Assembly (NCBI RefSeq): GCF_900537065.1
Contig: NZ_UNRC01000003.1
Location: 248,001-312,000 of the forward strand
Direction: 5' to 3'
Origin: Sphingorhabdus sp. Alg239-R122
GTDB lineage: Bacteria > Pseudomonadota > Alphaproteobacteria > Sphingomonadales > Sphingomonadaceae
DNA length: 64,000 nucleotides
The notes under the pieces were generated by a model, which was not told where the DNA came from, searched no databases, and saw only the letters and a list, made by a program, of their open reading frames with translations. The translations under genes were made by a program, and so were the position numbers. Shown here piece after piece: positions 26,668 through 36,856 of the stretch (within the stretch, counting starts at the first letter, position 1; each line of letters opens with the position of its first letter).

Positions 26668-28614
26668 ATGAAAAAACTACGAAGAAATACGCTGCTGGGC
26701 GGGTTATCTGTCCTGGCTTTGGTAAGCGTGCCTGATATCGCAAAGGCGCAGGATGTTGCAGGTGCAAAAGAGTATAGCGATAAGATCGTAATTGCGGACC
26801 TACGTTTGCCGGCAGAAGAATCGATAGTCGTAATCGCTACTGGCAATAGAGAGAAAATCACCCGGCAAGGCCAGGCCATCACTGTCATTGGCGAAGAAGA
26901 ACTGGAGCGCATCCAAGCCGCAGATATCTTGCCAGTCCTTGAACGCGCGCCCGGCGTTACAGTCTCTCGCAATGGCCCTGTTGGGGGATTTTCCGCTGTT
27001 CGCATCCGCGGCAGCGAAGCGGAGCAGGTGCTAGTGCTGATCGATGGTGTACGGGTGAATGATCCATCGTCGCCGGGTGGCGGGTTTGATTTCAGTAATG
27101 CACTCGCGGGCAATATCTCAAAAATCGAATTATTGCGCGGGCCCAACTCCGTGGTGTGGGGCAGTCAGGCTGTGGGCGGTGTTATTGCTATCACGACCGG
27201 CGGGCAGGGCGATACCATTAATCTGCGCGGTGAATATGGCAGCTTTGATACCTTCAATATTTCCGGCAATGTATCACGTGATATCGGCCCGTTGTCTCTT
27301 GGCGTAAGCGGCGGTTATTACCAGACGGATGGCTATTCCAGCTTTGCGGGTGGAACCGAAGCTGATGGTTTTGACCAGGCCTATGTAAATGCGCGGGCCA
27401 ATGTGGAAATCACCGACGGCCTAAGCGCCGAAATGCGTGGCCGATATGCCGATGGCCGCACCGAGATTGACGGTTTCCCCGCACCGCTATTCGCCTTTGC
27501 AGATACGGCCGAGTTTCAGGATACCGAGCAATGGTCGGGCTATGCCGGGCTGGCTTACTTGGGCGACAGTTTCTCCCTGCGGGGTGGCTATTCGATCAGC
27601 GATATTGATCGCACGAATTTCAATCCAGCATTCGGGAATAATCCTAGTTTCTTTGCCAAAGGTCGTACAGAAAGATTTGAATTAAAAGGTAATTGGTATA
27701 TTACGGATCAATTCGCTTTTGCTTTCGGTGCGGAAAGTGAGAACAGCGAATTTAATACCGGGGCGACCGCAGAAACGGGGATTGACAGCGGCTATGGCCT
27801 GCTGAGTTTTTCGGGCGGACCACTCAACCTTTCGGCGGGTCTACGCGTAGATGACCATGAGCAGTTTGGGTCTGAAGTGACACTGGGTGCCAATGGCAGT
27901 TTCGATATCGTCGGTGAGTGGCGTTTCCGGGCCAGCTATGGCGAAGGTTTCAAGGCACCCACTTTGTTTCAGCTGCTGAGCGATTTTGGCAATGCGTCGC
28001 TGCAGTCAGAAAAAAGCCAGAACTATGATATCGGTATTGAACATGGTTTGCGCCAAGCGGGGTTTTATGCGGCGCTGACGTTGTTTCAGCGCGATACCCG
28101 GAACCAGATTGATTTTGTGTCCTGTTTTGGCGTGGTTGATCCTATTTGCACTGGTCGCCCGTTTGGCACGTATGACAATGTGGCGAAGGCACGGGCGCGA
28201 GGGTTTGAAGCGGAGCTGGGTGCTGATGTATCGGCCCGGCTGCGCACCAGTGCGGCCTATAGCTATATCGACACTGAAAACCGAAGCGAAGCTTCGCCCA
28301 ATTTCGGTAATGTATTGGCACGGCGGCCGAAACATGCGCTGACACTTTCGGCGGACTGGAACAGCAGCAAAACGCGTGAGGGCGTCAACATCGGTGCGGA
28401 TATGCGGCTGGTCGGCGACAGTTTCGACAATGCGCCCAATTCCGTCCTGCTCGACGGCTATGCGCTGCTGACACTGCGTACATCGGTGCCATTCGGTGAT
28501 ATGTTCGAACTATATGGCCGTATCGAAAACCTGTTTGATGTCGATTACCAGACCGTGGCCAATTTTGGCACAGCCGGCCGTGCGGGCACAATCGGCGCAA
28601 GGGTTCGTTTCTGA
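26668..28614 (+). CDS. btuB: TonB-dependent vitamin B12 receptor
   Basis: Outer-membrane receptor of 648 residues importing cobalamin with TonB energy. Signal peptide ends near DIAKAQD (residue ~29); the TonB box is EESIVVIAT (~51-59); the plug domain runs to about residue 190 (APGVTVSRNG, VRIRGSEAEQVLVLIDGVRV, IELLRGPNSVVWGSQAVGGV); the rest is the 22-strand barrel ending in a C-terminal Phe. Function is fixed by the cobalamin riboswitch upstream and by btuFCD downstream. The ribosome site is GAAGGAGA. Stop overlaps the btuF start (ATGA). Confidence 0.95.
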   Translation: MKKLRRNTLLGGLSVLALVSVPDIAKAQDVAGAKEYSDKIVIADLRLPAEESIVVIATGNREKITRQGQAITVIGEEELERIQAADILPVLERAPGVTVSRNGPVGGFSAVRIRGSEAEQVLVLIDGVRVNDPSSPGGGFDFSNALAGNISKIELLRGPNSVVWGSQAVGGVIAITTGGQGDTINLRGEYGSFDTFNISGNVSRDIGPLSLGVSGGYYQTDGYSSFAGGTEADGFDQAYVNARANVEITDGLSAEMRGRYADGRTEIDGFPAPLFAFADTAEFQDTEQWSGYAGLAYLGDSFSLRGGYSISDIDRTNFNPAFGNNPSFFAKGRTERFELKGNWYITDQFAFAFGAESENSEFNTGATAETGIDSGYGLLSFSGGPLNLSAGLRVDDHEQFGSEVTLGANGSFDIVGEWRFRASYGEGFKAPTLFQLLSDFGNASLQSEKSQNYDIGIEHGLRQAGFYAALTLFQRDTRNQIDFVSCFGVVDPICTGRPFGTYDNVAKARARGFEAELGADVSARLRTSAAYSYIDTENRSEASPNFGNVLARRPKHALTLSADWNSSKTREGVNIGADMRLVGDSFDNAPNSVLLDGYALLTLRTSVPFGDMFELYGRIENLFDVDYQTVANFGTAGRAGTIGARVRF

Positions 28615-29450
28615 TGAAACGGCTTCTCCTTCCGGTATCTTTGCTGCTCACCGCCTGTTCGGGTGGTGAGCGGCAAGAAGCACCGGAAGGAGAGCTGCCT
28701 AGCATTGTTTCGATCAATCCCTGCACCGATGCGATATTGGCTGAGGTGGCCGACCCTGCGCAGATACTGGCAATCAGCCATTATTCACATGATCCGCAGG
28801 CGGCTTCGATGCCACTGGAGATTGCACGGCGCTACCCCGCCATTTCGGGCAGTGTCGAAGAAGTGTTAGCGCTTGAGCCCGATATTGTCATCGCGGGCGG
28901 GCATGTCAGCCCAGCCGCGGTTGACGCACTGGACCGGCTCGGGATTGTACTTGTACAGGCCCCGGTTGCGAACAGCGTCGAAGAAAGCGATGCCGCGATC
29001 CGTTCTATTTCAGCCGCCATTGGACGGACGGAGCAGGGAGAAAAGCTGGTGAGGCGTATTGCCGCAGCGCTTGACGAAAACGCACCGCAGTCTGGCGGAC
29101 CTGTGCCTGCTCTGGTCTGGCAGGGCGGGGGGCTTGTACCGGGCGGCGGCACATTGATCGACGACCTGCTGTCGCGCGCCGGCTTTGATAATGTGGCGGA
29201 GGATCACGGGCTTGCCATGTGGGATGTGCTGGGCCTTGAATATCTGGTCGATAATCCGCCCCGGGTGCTGCTTTCGTCAACGGGTTCCGTGGCGCAGGAG
29301 GACAGGATGCTGGGCCATCCGGCGCTGAAGCATCTTGAAGGACAGATGAAAACCGCGCAGTTTGACCAAAGCCTGATTTTTTGTGGCGGGCCGACCATTA
29401 TCCGCGCAGCAGAGCGGCTGGCGGCGATAAGGCGGGAGGTAAAAGAATGA
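28614..29450 (+). CDS. btuF: cobalamin ABC transporter substrate-binding lipoprotein
   Basis: Periplasmic B12-binding protein of 278 residues. The N-terminus carries a lipobox (LLTAC, Cys near residue 15), so it is probably anchored to a membrane. The fold is the two-lobed helical-backbone type of BtuF/FhuD proteins; PSIVSINPCTDAILAEVADP and LEPDIVIAGG fit the family. Second gene of the riboswitch-controlled operon, coupled by 4-base overlaps on both sides. No enzyme role is expected. Confidence 0.9.
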   Translation: MKRLLLPVSLLLTACSGGERQEAPEGELPSIVSINPCTDAILAEVADPAQILAISHYSHDPQAASMPLEIARRYPAISGSVEEVLALEPDIVIAGGHVSPAAVDALDRLGIVLVQAPVANSVEESDAAIRSISAAIGRTEQGEKLVRRIAAALDENAPQSGGPVPALVWQGGGLVPGGGTLIDDLLSRAGFDNVAEDHGLAMWDVLGLEYLVDNPPRVLLSSTGSVAQEDRMLGHPALKHLEGQMKTAQFDQSLIFCGGPTIIRAAERLAAIRREVKE

Positions 29451-30412
29451 ATACCCGCCTCAACCTTTTTCTTATTTTTGTGCTTGCCGTGACTTTTGTG
29501 CTGTCTTTGCTGGCGGGCAAGGTGTGGCTGCCATTTGATGAATGGGGCGCAGGTGGCACAGCGGCTATCATTCTGGCGGAACTACGCCTGCCGCGTGCGG
29601 TGCTGGCGATTGTGATTGGTGCAGGATTGGGCATGGCGGGTGCGGTGATGCAGGGTTTTCTGCGCAACCCGCTGGCGGATCCCGGACTGTTCGGCATTTC
29701 ACCGGGTGCTGCGCTGGGTGCTGTGCTGTCGCTCTATTTCGGTTTTGCGGCCAGCGCGTGGCTGCTGCCTATATTCGCCCTAATCGGTGCAGGTGGAGCG
29801 ATGTTCCTGCTGGCACTGATCGCCGGACGCAGCGCGAGCATTATCCTGTTCACGCTTGCGGGCATGATGATTGCCAGCCTTGCTGGCGCTTTTACCTCGC
29901 TCGCCATATCGCTCGCGCCCACGCCTTTTGCCATGACCGAAATCGTCACCTGGTTGATGGGTGCGCTCACTGACCGAAGCTGGCGCGATGTCTGGATTGC
30001 CGCGCCGCTTATTGGACTTGGCATGGTGTGCCTGATGATGACAATGCGCGCGCTGGATGCGCTGACATTGGGCGAGGCGGCGGCACGTTCGCTGGGCGTG
30101 AATATGGTGCGACTGCAATGGTGGATTATCATCGGCATCGGGTTGAGCGTCGGTGCATCGGTGGCAGTGGCGGGTATAATCGGCTTTGTCGGACTGGTTG
30201 TGCCGCATCTTGTACGCCCGCTCACAGATGGCAGGCCATCTTCGCTGCTTGTCCCTTCGGCGTTGGCAGGCGCAGTGCTGCTGCTCGCCGCGGATAGCCT
30301 GGTCCGTATATTGCCAATGGCGAGCGAGCTGCGTCTTGGTATTGCCATGTCGCTAATCGGCGGACCATTTTTCCTGGCGCTCCTCATCCAGATGCGGAGG
30401 AAGCTCGCATGA
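29447..30412 (+). CDS. btuC: cobalamin ABC transporter permease
   Basis: Inner-membrane permease of 321 residues, FecCD family, with about ten helices. Motifs include LRLPRAVLAIVIGAGLGMAG and MQGFLRNPLADPGLFGISPG near residues 50-85, and VSVAVAGIIGFVGLVVPH-like GFVGLVVPHLVRPL near 250. It works with BtuF and BtuD. Start at 29447 overlaps the btuF stop (ATGA); an upstream in-frame ATG would lie deep inside btuF and is rejected. Confidence 0.94.
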   Translation: MNTRLNLFLIFVLAVTFVLSLLAGKVWLPFDEWGAGGTAAIILAELRLPRAVLAIVIGAGLGMAGAVMQGFLRNPLADPGLFGISPGAALGAVLSLYFGFAASAWLLPIFALIGAGGAMFLLALIAGRSASIILFTLAGMMIASLAGAFTSLAISLAPTPFAMTEIVTWLMGALTDRSWRDVWIAAPLIGLGMVCLMMTMRALDALTLGEAAARSLGVNMVRLQWWIIIGIGLSVGASVAVAGIIGFVGLVVPHLVRPLTDGRPSSLLVPSALAGAVLLLAADSLVRILPMASELRLGIAMSLIGGPFFLALLIQMRRKLA

Positions 30413-31191
30413 CGCTCGCAGCGCAAGACATCAGCGTCCGGCTAGGCAATACGCAGATACTGGAAGGCGTGCACGCGGCTTTTGCGCGCGGGCAGGTGAG
30501 TGCGATAGTCGGCCCCAATGGCGCCGGCAAATCGACCCTGCTTGATTGCCTTGCAGGCTTGCGCGTGCCGGATATGGGTGAAGTGTCGCTGGATGATGCC
30601 CCCTTGACTGATATTCCGCCCGGACAGCGTGCACAGCGGCTCGGCTATCTGCCGCAGGTGCAGGATGTGCATTGGGACATTGATGCGCGCGCGCTGGTGG
30701 CGATAGGCCGTTTTCCGCATCGCGGCGCTTTTGCGGGTGAAAGCGAGATGGACCGCAGCGCGATTGATGATGCCATGGCAGCTATGGATGTGACAGGGTT
30801 TGCGGCCCGCAGCGTGAACAGTCTGTCGGGCGGTGAACGTGCAAGGGTACTGGTGGCGCGCGTACTGGCTACACAGCCTGATTGGCTGTTGGTCGATGAA
30901 CCGCTGGCCAACCTTGATATCGCGCATCAACTGGACATGCTGGCCGCGCTCCAAAAGGCGGCGCATGATGGCGGTATGGGTGTTGTCATGGTGCTGCACG
31001 ATTTGTCTCATGCCATGAACTTCGCCGACCATGTGCTCATGCTGGACAGCGGCATGGTAGCTGCAAATGGCGGGCCTGCCGATGCGTTATCAGTGCAGAA
31101 TATCGAAAATGTGTATCATGTGCATGCGCGGTGGCTGGAAAGCGGTGACGGACAGAAACTGTTGTATAGCGCCCCGCATGACCAGGCCTGA
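30409..31191 (+). CDS. btuD: cobalamin ABC transporter ATPase
   Basis: ATP-binding subunit of 260 residues powering BtuC. Walker A is GPNGAGKST (~35-43), Q-loop region GYLPQVQDV, signature LSGGERARV (~140), Walker B LLVDEPLANLD (~162), and the switch His is in VLHDLSH. Last gene of the operon, overlapping btuC by 4 bases. The following gene is convergent, with 2 bases between stop codons and no obvious hairpin terminator. Confidence 0.94.
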   Translation: MTLAAQDISVRLGNTQILEGVHAAFARGQVSAIVGPNGAGKSTLLDCLAGLRVPDMGEVSLDDAPLTDIPPGQRAQRLGYLPQVQDVHWDIDARALVAIGRFPHRGAFAGESEMDRSAIDDAMAAMDVTGFAARSVNSLSGGERARVLVARVLATQPDWLLVDEPLANLDIAHQLDMLAALQKAAHDGGMGVVMVLHDLSHAMNFADHVLMLDSGMVAANGGPADALSVQNIENVYHVHARWLESGDGQKLLYSAPHDQA

Positions 31192-31193
31192 AT

Positions 31194-31781
31194 TTAGCGG
31201 GTTTTTGCTTTTGTATCCATCTTCTTTGTGTACAGCCCGTCAAAAACGGTCGTCCATGTTGTGCCGTCGTCCTGGCTGGATTGCCAGTGCTGGCGCACAC
31301 TGCCGTCGGCATTCGGCGTCCATGTCACACGGCTGATGGGTGCGTCTTTTGCCTTGTGGGCCATGCCTTTGTCACCCAGCACCATTTCGCCTTTGTCATT
31401 CAGGCCGCCTTCGATAAACAGCGCGCCACCATCACGGCCGATCCATGTCTGATGCCAGACTTTGCGTGCGGCATCGTAAAAGCTCATGCTCATGCCGGTA
31501 TAGCCGCCTTTGGTTGTGTAATCCTCGCTCACTACGCAACCCAGATGCTCAGATGTCAGGATGTTGGTGGCGCTCGGCGCATCCCGCCCCGCCGGGGTAA
31601 CATCCCATGTGCCCAGCCAGAAATTAAACTGCTTGTGCTCTGGCGTGTCGCACGGGGGTGTCTGCGCCGGTGCTGGTGGCGGCGGTGTGTTCTGGGTTTC
31701 CTGCGCGATTGCCGGGCAGGCGAGTGAAAACAATGCCGCCGCGATACATGCTTTCGCCCTGATATTTTGTGAATAAGCCAT
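31194..31781 (-). CDS. exported DUF1579-like protein
   Basis: Secreted or periplasmic protein of 195 residues. Signal peptide ends near CPAIAQ (residue ~27), followed by a short Pro-rich linker (NTPPPPAPAQTPP) and a beta-rich domain. The opening HKQFNFWLGTWDV and later WHQTWIGRDG, WQSSQDDG and WTTVFDGLY patterns resemble the lipocalin-like DUF1579 group. Biochemical role unknown. ATG 31781 has GGGGGAC 5 bases upstream and is preferred to 31805. Convergent with btuD. Confidence 0.78.
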   Translation of the reverse strand: MAYSQNIRAKACIAAALFSLACPAIAQETQNTPPPPAPAQTPPCDTPEHKQFNFWLGTWDVTPAGRDAPSATNILTSEHLGCVVSEDYTTKGGYTGMSMSFYDAARKVWHQTWIGRDGGALFIEGGLNDKGEMVLGDKGMAHKAKDAPISRVTWTPNADGSVRQHWQSSQDDGTTWTTVFDGLYTKKMDTKAKTR

Positions 31782-31889
31782 AGTGTCCCCCATTAGTGTG
31801 GGCATCTTATGCGGCAGGAGGTGCTACCATGGCAAATATGGCTCGACCAAGTGCGAACAGGTTTCGATTATGGCAGGATGGCTCCGCGC

Positions 31890-33278
31890 CTATGCGTTCC
31901 AGCTTTTGCGCAGCCGTCCGACAAATTCATTGCTGCGCTTGCCGAGCAGGGCCATATTCTCGTCCACCTTGCCAAAGCCGGTTTCAAGCGCTTCGATATC
32001 GTCGTTCACATCCTGTGTATCGCTGCGGATAATTGCGATCGAACCCGACATGCTGTCAGCGGCAAGGGCGGTCTCATCAACAGCGGCGGTGATGGTGGTG
32101 ACGGTCTGTGCCTGTTGTTCCATCGCCTCGCGGATACGCGTGGCTGATGCCTGTACATTTTCGACTGTCGCGCGGATTTGCCGGCTGGTTTCGACATTGG
32201 TCGAAGCCGCGCTTTGGATCGCTCCGATTTTTGTCGCAATCTCGCCTGTGGCCTTGGCGGTCTGGCTGGCGAGGCTCTTGACTTCTTGCGCGACGACCGC
32301 AAATCCGCGCCCCGCTTCACCTGCGCGTGCGGCTTCTATCGTGGCGTTGAGCGCGAGCAGGTTGGTCTGACCTGCAATTTCCTGAATCAGGCTGACAATG
32401 GATTCGATGGATTCCGCGTGACCCGCTAGTGTGGCGGAAACATTGGCGGCTTCCTGTGTCTGCTCTGCGGCTTGTGTTGCGATTTCAGCAGCGCCCTGAA
32501 CTTCATGACGCGTATCTTCAATCACACGGATCAGCCCGGCCGTGGTTGTCGCGGCTTCGCGCATAGCTATGGCTGACTGCTCTGCGGCAGATGCCACTTC
32601 GGATGATTTTTCGTGCATCCGCGCCGTCCGCTCGGATACCTGCTGCGCCTGTTTTTTCAGATGTGTACTATTGCCCGAAATTTCATCAATGGTGCTGGCT
32701 ATTTCGTGGGTGAAATGGTCGCCGCTCTCATTCTGCCGCGTTTCCGCCATGGCTTGTTTCACCATGTCATAGCAATAGGTGAGGATGGTGATTTCCAGCG
32801 CCGCGACTGATGTTATGACACGGTGGTAATCGGCATAGGCCGGGTCATCTGCCGCCACATTGCGTTGCATGATTTCCATGCATTTTTGTGACCCTGCCAT
32901 TGATGCGGCGATAAATAGGTTTAGCGGAATGTCGTTGCTGTTCGCAATTCGTGCAGTTTCGTGGATATTTTCGATCCATGCGCCATTTTCAACTTCGCTA
33001 TAGCGCGAACGGATATATTCGGGCGTGGCCCTGATCCGTGCCTCTACATCTCCGCGGGCAAGATCGGTAATGTCATGCCCCTTGTCTTTCCAGAAGCCCC
33101 AGAAAGCTTCACCGATTTCAATGGCATCATCGGCGATGCGCGCAAACATTTCCGCGCCCACCCGGTTCAAATCACCGTGCGAATTATGAAGCGTCAGCGT
33201 GTCGGCAAAATACTGCCTGTAGCGTGCCTCTTCACGGGCCAGAATAGTGTCATCGATTTTAAGTGTCTGCGCGGTCAT
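31890..33278 (-). CDS. globin-coupled methyl-accepting chemotaxis protein
   Basis: Soluble chemoreceptor of 462 residues without membrane helices. Residues ~1-180 form a protoglobin sensor; the likely haem-ligating His is in [19 protein letters not shown] (about residue 105). Residues ~200-460 are a coiled-coil MCP signalling domain, with the hairpin tip [20 protein letters not shown] and [15 protein letters not shown]. It would sense O2 or another gas and drive a CheA-type kinase. No che gene lies in this window, so it acts in trans. AGGAG lies 6 bases before the ATG. Divergent from uvrA. Confidence 0.9.
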   Translation of the reverse strand: MTAQTLKIDDTILAREEARYRQYFADTLTLHNSHGDLNRVGAEMFARIADDAIEIGEAFWGFWKDKGHDITDLARGDVEARIRATPEYIRSRYSEVENGAWIENIHETARIANSNDIPLNLFIAASMAGSQKCMEIMQRNVAADDPAYADYHRVITSVAALEITILTYCYDMVKQAMAETRQNESGDHFTHEIASTIDEISGNSTHLKKQAQQVSERTARMHEKSSEVASAAEQSAIAMREAATTTAGLIRVIEDTRHEVQGAAEIATQAAEQTQEAANVSATLAGHAESIESIVSLIQEIAGQTNLLALNATIEAARAGEAGRGFAVVAQEVKSLASQTAKATGEIATKIGAIQSAASTNVETSRQIRATVENVQASATRIREAMEQQAQTVTTITAAVDETALAADSMSGSIAIIRSDTQDVNDDIEALETGFGKVDENMALLGKRSNEFVGRLRKSWNA

Positions 33279-33414
33279 GCAATGCTCCTAAGGTCTTGAA
33301 CCGGGCATAGGGTAGACATGGTTAATTATTGGTTAGGAACATACACATTTGCACATTAGTCACGGATCGCCATATGGGGAACGAAATATAGGTACTGATG
33401 GACTTGCTTCATTG

Positions 33415-33429
33415 GAACAAATATGGAAC
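33415..33429. promoter_or_regulatory. LexA (SOS) box upstream of uvrA
   Basis: GAAC-N7-GAAC direct repeat, the operator recognised by LexA in alphaproteobacteria, placed 42 bases before the uvrA start. This links uvrA to the DNA-damage response. Confidence 0.8.
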
Positions 33430-33470
33430 AAGCGGATTGCCACTCTGACTCATATAAAGGTTTCTTCTGA

Positions 33471-36362
33471 ATGTTGACCAAGATAAGCGTCCGGGGCGCA
33501 CGCGAACATAATCTCAAGGGCGTGGATATCGACCTGCCGCGTGACAGCCTGATTGTCATGACCGGCCTGTCGGGCAGCGGCAAATCGTCGCTGGCGTTTG
33601 ATACTATCTATGCAGAAGGCCAGCGGCGCTATGTCGAAAGCCTTAGCGCTTATGCCCGGCAATTCCTGGAGATGATGCAGAAACCTGATGTCGAGCATAT
33701 CGAAGGACTGTCGCCCGCGATTTCGATTGAGCAGAAAACCACCAGTCGCAACCCGCGTTCGACCGTGGCGACGGTGACGGAGATTTACGACTATATGCGC
33801 TTGCTCTGGGCGCGTGTGGGCGTGCCATACAGCCCCGCGACCGGCGAACCTATTACAGCGCAGAGCGTGTCAGTGATGGTCGACCGTGTGCTCGCCATGC
33901 CGGAGGGGACGCGTTTCTACCTACTCGCCCCAGTGGTGCGCGGCCGCAAGGGGGAATATCGCAAGGAGCTGGCCGAATGGACCAAGGCGGGTTTTACCCG
34001 CGTGCGCATTGATGGCGAATTTTATGATATCGAGGATGCTCCCGCGCTCGACAAGAAATACAAGCATGACATTGAAGTCGTGGTCGACCGGCTCGGCGTG
34101 AAACCCGGCATGGAAACGCGGCTTGCGGATAGTTTTGAGACTGCGCTGCGGCTCGCCGACGGGCTTGCCTATGTTGATCTGGCCGATGGCGCCGTGCCGG
34201 GGCGTGAGGATGACACAGAAGCTGGCGGCGCGATGAAAGGCGCCGGAATTCCCGATAACCGCATCGTGTTCAGCGAAAAGTTCGCATGTCCGGTGTCCGG
34301 CTTCACGATTGAGGAAATCGAGCCACGGCTATTCTCCTTCAACGCTCCGCAAGGAGCGTGCCCCGCGTGCGATGGCCTGGGTGAGAAACAATATTTCGAC
34401 CCGCAACTGGTCGTGCCCAACGGCGAATTGTCGCTTAAAAAGGGCGCGGTTATGCCCTGGGCGAAATCCAACCCGCCATCCCCTTATTATATGCAGGTGC
34501 TGGGGTCGCTCGCGCGGCATTTCGAATTTGCAATGGATACACCGTGGCGCGATCTGCGGCCGGAACATCAGGACGTGATCCTGAACGGCACGGGCGGCCT
34601 GCCAGTGCTGCTGACGTTCAAGGACGGGCGCAAATCCTATGAAGTGAAAAAACCGTTCGAGGGCGTGGTTGGCAATCTCAACCGCCGCATGCTGCAGACC
34701 GAAAGCGCGTGGATGCGTGAGGAGCTGTCGAAATACCAGGCGGCGGCACCGTGCGAAGTGTGCGACGGTGCACGACTCAACCCGAAGGCGCGCGCGGTCA
34801 AGATCGCCGGACAGGACATTTCGATGCCAACCCGGCTCAGCGTCGGAGACGCGGTGGAGTTTTTCGCGGGGCTGAACGACCACCTGACCGACCAGCAACA
34901 ACAGATTGCGAAAGCGATTCTGAAGGAAATCAACGAACGGCTTGGTTTTCTGAATAACGTAGGCCTCGACTATCTCAACCTTGACCGAACATCGGGAACA
35001 TTATCCGGCGGGGAGAGCCAGCGTATCCGGCTCGCCAGCCAGATCGGCTCGGGGCTTAGCGGCGTGCTCTATGTGCTCGATGAGCCGAGCATTGGCCTGC
35101 ACCAGCGCGACAATGACCGGCTCCTGGAAACGCTCAAACGGCTGCGTGATCTTGGCAATACGGTGATTGTGGTCGAGCATGACGAGGATGCGATCCGCAA
35201 TGCCGACCATGTGGTTGACCTTGGCCCCGGCGCGGGTGTGCGCGGCGGCGAAGTGGTGGCGCAGGGGACGCTGAAGCAGATCCTGAAATCAAAAAAGTCG
35301 CTCACCGCCGATTACCTGACGGGGCGAAAGAAGATCGCAGTCCCCGAAAAGCGCCGCAAGGGCAGTGGCAAAGCGCTCACCGTGCATGGCGCGGAGGCGA
35401 ACAACCTGCGCGGCGTCACCGCCTCAATCCCGCTCGGCACCTTCACCTGTGTCACCGGCGTGTCAGGCAGCGGCAAAAGCTCGCTCACGATCGACACGCT
35501 CTATGCTGCCGCCGCGCGGTCATTGAACGGCGCGCGCATCATTGCGGGCAAGCATGAGCGCGTGACCGGGCTCGAACATTGTGACAAGGTGATTGATATC
35601 GACCAGTCGCCCATTGGCCGCACCCCGCGCTCCAACCCGGCGACCTATACCGGTGCGTTCACCAATATCCGCGACTGGTTTGCCGGCCTGCCCGAAAGCC
35701 AAGCGCGGGGATACAAGCCGGGGCGTTTCTCTTTCAACGTGAAAGGCGGACGCTGCGAAACCTGCCGCGGCGACGGGCTGATCAAGATTGAGATGCACTT
35801 CCTGCCCGATGTGTATGTGACGTGTGAGGAATGCAGCGGCAAACGCTATAACCGCGAAACGCTGGAGGTAAAATTCAAGGGCAAGTCGATCGCCGACGTG
35901 CTCGACATGACGGTCGAGGACGCGGTCGAGTTTTTCAAGGCGGTGCCGCCGATCCGCGACAAGATGGCGATGCTCTACGAAGTCGGCCTAGGCTATGTAA
36001 AGGTCGGCCAGCAGGCAACGACGCTATCGGGCGGCGAGGCGCAGCGCGTAAAGCTCGCGAAGGAACTTTCCAAGCGCTCAACGGGCAAAACACTCTATAT
36101 CCTCGACGAACCCACCACAGGCCTGCATTTCGAGGACGTCCGCAAACTCCTCGAAGTCCTCCACCGCCTGGTCGAACAGGGCAACAGCGTGATCGTGATC
36201 GAACATAATCTCGACGTCATAAAAACCGCCGACTGGATACTCGACCTAGGCCCCGAAGGCGGCGTGAAGGGCGGAGAAATCGTCGCGGAAGGCACACCGG
36301 AGCAAGTGGCCGCGAATAAGCGGAGCTTTACGGGGGGGTATTTGCGGGGGATGTTGGGGTAG
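33471..36362 (+). CDS. uvrA: excinuclease ABC subunit A
   Basis: DNA damage recognition ATPase of nucleotide excision repair, 963 residues, full length. It has two ABC-type ATPase modules: Walker [10 protein letters not shown] (~32) and GVSGSGKSS (~663), signatures [11 protein letters not shown] (~510) and [11 protein letters not shown] (~853). Zinc sites are visible in CPVSGFTI...PQGACPAC (~270-300) and [14 protein letters not shown]...CEEC (~763-790). The GAAC-N7-GAAC LexA box at 33415 predicts SOS induction. No SD is obvious at the ATG. Transcribed alone. Confidence 0.98.
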   Translation: MLTKISVRGAREHNLKGVDIDLPRDSLIVMTGLSGSGKSSLAFDTIYAEGQRRYVESLSAYARQFLEMMQKPDVEHIEGLSPAISIEQKTTSRNPRSTVATVTEIYDYMRLLWARVGVPYSPATGEPITAQSVSVMVDRVLAMPEGTRFYLLAPVVRGRKGEYRKELAEWTKAGFTRVRIDGEFYDIEDAPALDKKYKHDIEVVVDRLGVKPGMETRLADSFETALRLADGLAYVDLADGAVPGREDDTEAGGAMKGAGIPDNRIVFSEKFACPVSGFTIEEIEPRLFSFNAPQGACPACDGLGEKQYFDPQLVVPNGELSLKKGAVMPWAKSNPPSPYYMQVLGSLARHFEFAMDTPWRDLRPEHQDVILNGTGGLPVLLTFKDGRKSYEVKKPFEGVVGNLNRRMLQTESAWMREELSKYQAAAPCEVCDGARLNPKARAVKIAGQDISMPTRLSVGDAVEFFAGLNDHLTDQQQQIAKAILKEINERLGFLNNVGLDYLNLDRTSGTLSGGESQRIRLASQIGSGLSGVLYVLDEPSIGLHQRDNDRLLETLKRLRDLGNTVIVVEHDEDAIRNADHVVDLGPGAGVRGGEVVAQGTLKQILKSKKSLTADYLTGRKKIAVPEKRRKGSGKALTVHGAEANNLRGVTASIPLGTFTCVTGVSGSGKSSLTIDTLYAAAARSLNGARIIAGKHERVTGLEHCDKVIDIDQSPIGRTPRSNPATYTGAFTNIRDWFAGLPESQARGYKPGRFSFNVKGGRCETCRGDGLIKIEMHFLPDVYVTCEECSGKRYNRETLEVKFKGKSIADVLDMTVEDAVEFFKAVPPIRDKMAMLYEVGLGYVKVGQQATTLSGGEAQRVKLAKELSKRSTGKTLYILDEPTTGLHFEDVRKLLEVLHRLVEQGNSVIVIEHNLDVIKTADWILDLGPEGGVKGGEIVAEGTPEQVAANKRSFTGGYLRGMLG

Positions 36363-36423
36363 ATAGCATGATACTACTGTAGGTAGAATATTATTCATAT
36401 CAGAAGTGCGAAAGGACTGTCAC

Positions 36424-36819
36424 ATGACCCCATCCCAGAACACCGAAACCGCCAAGGCATTTTATGACCTTATGTTTAACCAGTGCCAGCCTGCGCGGGC
36501 GGTGGGGCTTTATGTGGGGGCGGAGTATATTCAGCATAATCCGGATGTTGCGGATGGGAAGCAGGCGTTTGTGGATTATTTTGAGCGCATGGCGAAGGAC
36601 TATCCGGGCAAGCGGGTGGAGTTTGTCCGCACGGTCGCCGAGGGGGACAAGGTGGTGCTGCATTGCCTCCAGACCTGGCCCGCGACGGAGACCTCAGAGG
36701 CGCAGGAATATGCGGGGATCGACATTTTTCGCTTCGACAGCAACGGCAAGGTAGTCGAGCATTGGGACGTGCTGCAGATCGTTCCCGAAGCCGCGCTGCA
36801 CGATAACGGGATGTTTTAG
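36424..36819 (+). CDS. SnoaL-like polyketide cyclase family protein
   Basis: NTF2-fold protein of 131 residues of the SnoaL-like type. The pattern [30 protein letters not shown] and [21 protein letters not shown] is characteristic of this group, which includes hydrolases, isomerases and non-catalytic members; no reaction can be assigned. The start at 36424 has AAGGA 8 bases upstream. Single gene between uvrA and a convergent VOC gene. Confidence 0.82.
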   Translation: MTPSQNTETAKAFYDLMFNQCQPARAVGLYVGAEYIQHNPDVADGKQAFVDYFERMAKDYPGKRVEFVRTVAEGDKVVLHCLQTWPATETSEAQEYAGIDIFRFDSNGKVVEHWDVLQIVPEAALHDNGMF

Positions 36820-36856
36820 GATATGCGCGCGCCGCGCATTGTGATTGGTTTGGTGT

